Below the pieces are notes generated by a model. The model saw only the letters and a list, made by a program, of their open reading frames with translations, did not search any database and was not told the DNA's origin. This document shows positions 12,529 through 13,554 of a stretch of DNA of 13,554 bases, one piece after another. The number at the start of each line of letters is the position of its first letter. Position 1 is the stretch's first letter. The translations under genes and the position numbers were made by a program. The stretch spans positions 1-13,554 of the forward strand of contig SXIZ01000155.1 of assembly GCA_005779525.1 (NCBI GenBank), written 5' to 3'. Source of the DNA: Methylococcaceae bacterium (lineage in GTDB: Bacteria; Pseudomonadota; Gammaproteobacteria; Methylococcales; Methylomonadaceae).

Positions 12529-13554
12529 ATGCAAGCGATTCAAAAACTCAAAGCCATACCTTTTATCCAAAAATATCGTTACGCGCTGATATTAATTTCT
12601 AGCGCCAGTTTCTTAGGACCACTCGCGTATTTACCGCAATTAACCGGAAATAGTGATTTATGCGGTCAATTATGTATGCGGCGCTTTTATTTGTACTTTC
12701 CCGGCATGTCGCTGCAAGATTTGTTTACTCATATTTCAGTGGCCTATATCGGGGTCATTGCCTTCATGCTGATTTTACTGACCACCTTTTTCTTTGGACG
12801 AATCTGGTGTTCATTTTTATGCCCAGTCGGTGGCTTAGCGGAATTGGGTAGTCGAATGTTAAATGATCGTTGGAAAATTGAATTTCGTTCGTTGCCGCAG
12901 GTACAAATTCGCTATGGCTATTTTGGGATTTATTTAGTGGTGATGCCATTGTTGGGTATCAGCGCCTGTACCTTGTGCAACTTTATTACCATTCCGCGCT
13001 TAATCGAGGCATTAAGTGGTGAATATCGTGGTCTGGTGTATGTACTTTCTTCTGTTGGCTTAGTCAATTTAGGGCTATTGTTTATTTTGGGCTTTTTTGC
13101 CAATAAAGGTCGAGCGTATTGTCAGTTTTTATGCCCTATCGGTGCGGCTGACGGATTAATGAATCGCTTTGGCGCCCATTTCGGTTTTACCCATCATATC
13201 CGGGTAGCGAAGGAGCGTTGTACTGGGTGTAACGTTTGTGCGCGCGCCTGTATGTGTGGTGCAATCAAAATGGTGGATAAGATCGCAACGGTAGAGCAAC
13301 TCTCTTGTATGTCTTGCCATGACTGTGTGGATGTGTGTGATTGGAATGCGATTGAATGGACGACTGCATCGCGTAATAAAGTGCCTAAACGCGTGAAAAA
13401 AGGGGTAGAGATCTTTCCAGAACCTGCTTGGACAGCATTACACAGAATTCAACCTCCAGTGGTGGAACGCAATGGTATGAGTCTGCGTTTGCATTGGGGA
13501 CGAATAGTCAATGGTTTGATTGTTTCATTTGTCTTGGTGTTTGTTGTGACGACC
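12529..13554 (+). CDS. NapH-like polytopic membrane iron-sulfur protein (3' end outside the window)
   Basis: The frame is open for 342 codons to the last base, so the C-terminus is missing. GAGGAG (12515-12520) overlaps the previous stop. Four hydrophobic segments (about 17-36, 69-90, 129-147 and 170-191) are followed by two ferredoxin motifs, C231-x2-C234-x2-C237-x3-C241 and C260-x2-C263-x2-C266-x3-C270, and then another hydrophobic segment from 326. The repeated (W/Y)CxFLCP(V/I)G motif (94-101 and 198-205) is typical of the NapH/NosR/CcoG group, in which such proteins pass quinol electrons to periplasmic partners or to flavin proteins. Additional Cys pairs at 45/49 and 147/150 lie at predicted membrane edges. 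NapH itself is about 290 residues and ends soon after its ferredoxin motifs, so this one is a longer relative. The adjacent periplasmic cytochromes are natural electron acceptors. Confidence 0.9.
   Translation, partial: MQAIQKLKAIPFIQKYRYALILISSASFLGPLAYLPQLTGNSDLCGQLCMRRFYLYFPGMSLQDLFTHISVAYIGVIAFMLILLTTFFFGRIWCSFLCPVGGLAELGSRMLNDRWKIEFRSLPQVQIRYGYFGIYLVVMPLLGISACTLCNFITIPRLIEALSGEYRGLVYVLSSVGLVNLGLLFILGFFANKGRAYCQFLCPIGAADGLMNRFGAHFGFTHHIRVAKERCTGCNVCARACMCGAIKMVDKIATVEQLSCMSCHDCVDVCDWNAIEWTTASRNKVPKRVKKGVEIFPEPAWTALHRIQPPVVERNGMSLRLHWGRIVNGLIVSFVLVFVVTT

Noticed and set aside
13306..13341. CMSCH in the NapH-like protein as a heme site
   Set aside because: It is part of a C-x2-C-x2-C-x3-C ferredoxin motif (Cys260-270) on what should be a cytoplasmic domain, so it binds an iron-sulfur cluster rather than heme.

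Overview
The window reads as gammaproteobacterial DNA, fairly AT-rich, with every convincing gene on the + strand. Dispersed hairpin repeats of the kind scattered through many aquatic gammaproteobacteria, and the gene mix, would fit a Methylococcales-like or similar redox-active Gram-negative organism. That taxonomic guess is inference only. The dominant theme is exported multiheme cytochrome c: I count 42 CxxCH heme sites in four proteins (5, 24, 7 and 6).

Layout. 1-117 holds the end of a GC-rich reading frame resembling the start of a thermonuclease-like domain; it runs into a hairpin-rich dispersed repeat (118-338) and stops there. 366-445 is a decayed copy of a second repeat family. 533-2497 encodes a pentaheme cytochrome. 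2848-3651 encodes an unrecognised secreted protein with an Ala/Pro linker. 3856-4074 is a second, inverted copy of the first repeat. 4199-4939 encodes a Tat-exported Fe/Mn-type superoxide dismutase. 5259-8210 encodes a 24-heme cytochrome built from three tandem octaheme modules. 8211-8761 is non-coding: it carries an intact copy of the second repeat family and, immediately before the next gene, a terminator-like hairpin nested inside another inverted repeat.

From 8762 to the window end six genes lie in one direction: a small Cys-rich membrane protein, a YfhL-type 2[4Fe-4S] ferredoxin, an outer-membrane beta-barrel, a heptaheme cytochrome whose start overlaps the barrel's stop by 8 nt, a hexaheme cytochrome, and a NapH-like membrane iron-sulfur protein that runs off the window.

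Working model (inference): the NapH-like protein takes electrons from the quinol pool or a cytoplasmic ferredoxin and passes them to the periplasmic hexaheme and heptaheme cytochromes. The beta-barrel with a cytochrome partner carries them through the outer membrane, and the 24-heme protein acts as an exported wire or capacitor. The logic resembles porin-cytochrome conduits (MtrAB, Geobacter Omb/Oma/Omc), but the parts differ from those systems in size and heme number. I do not recognise this exact combination.
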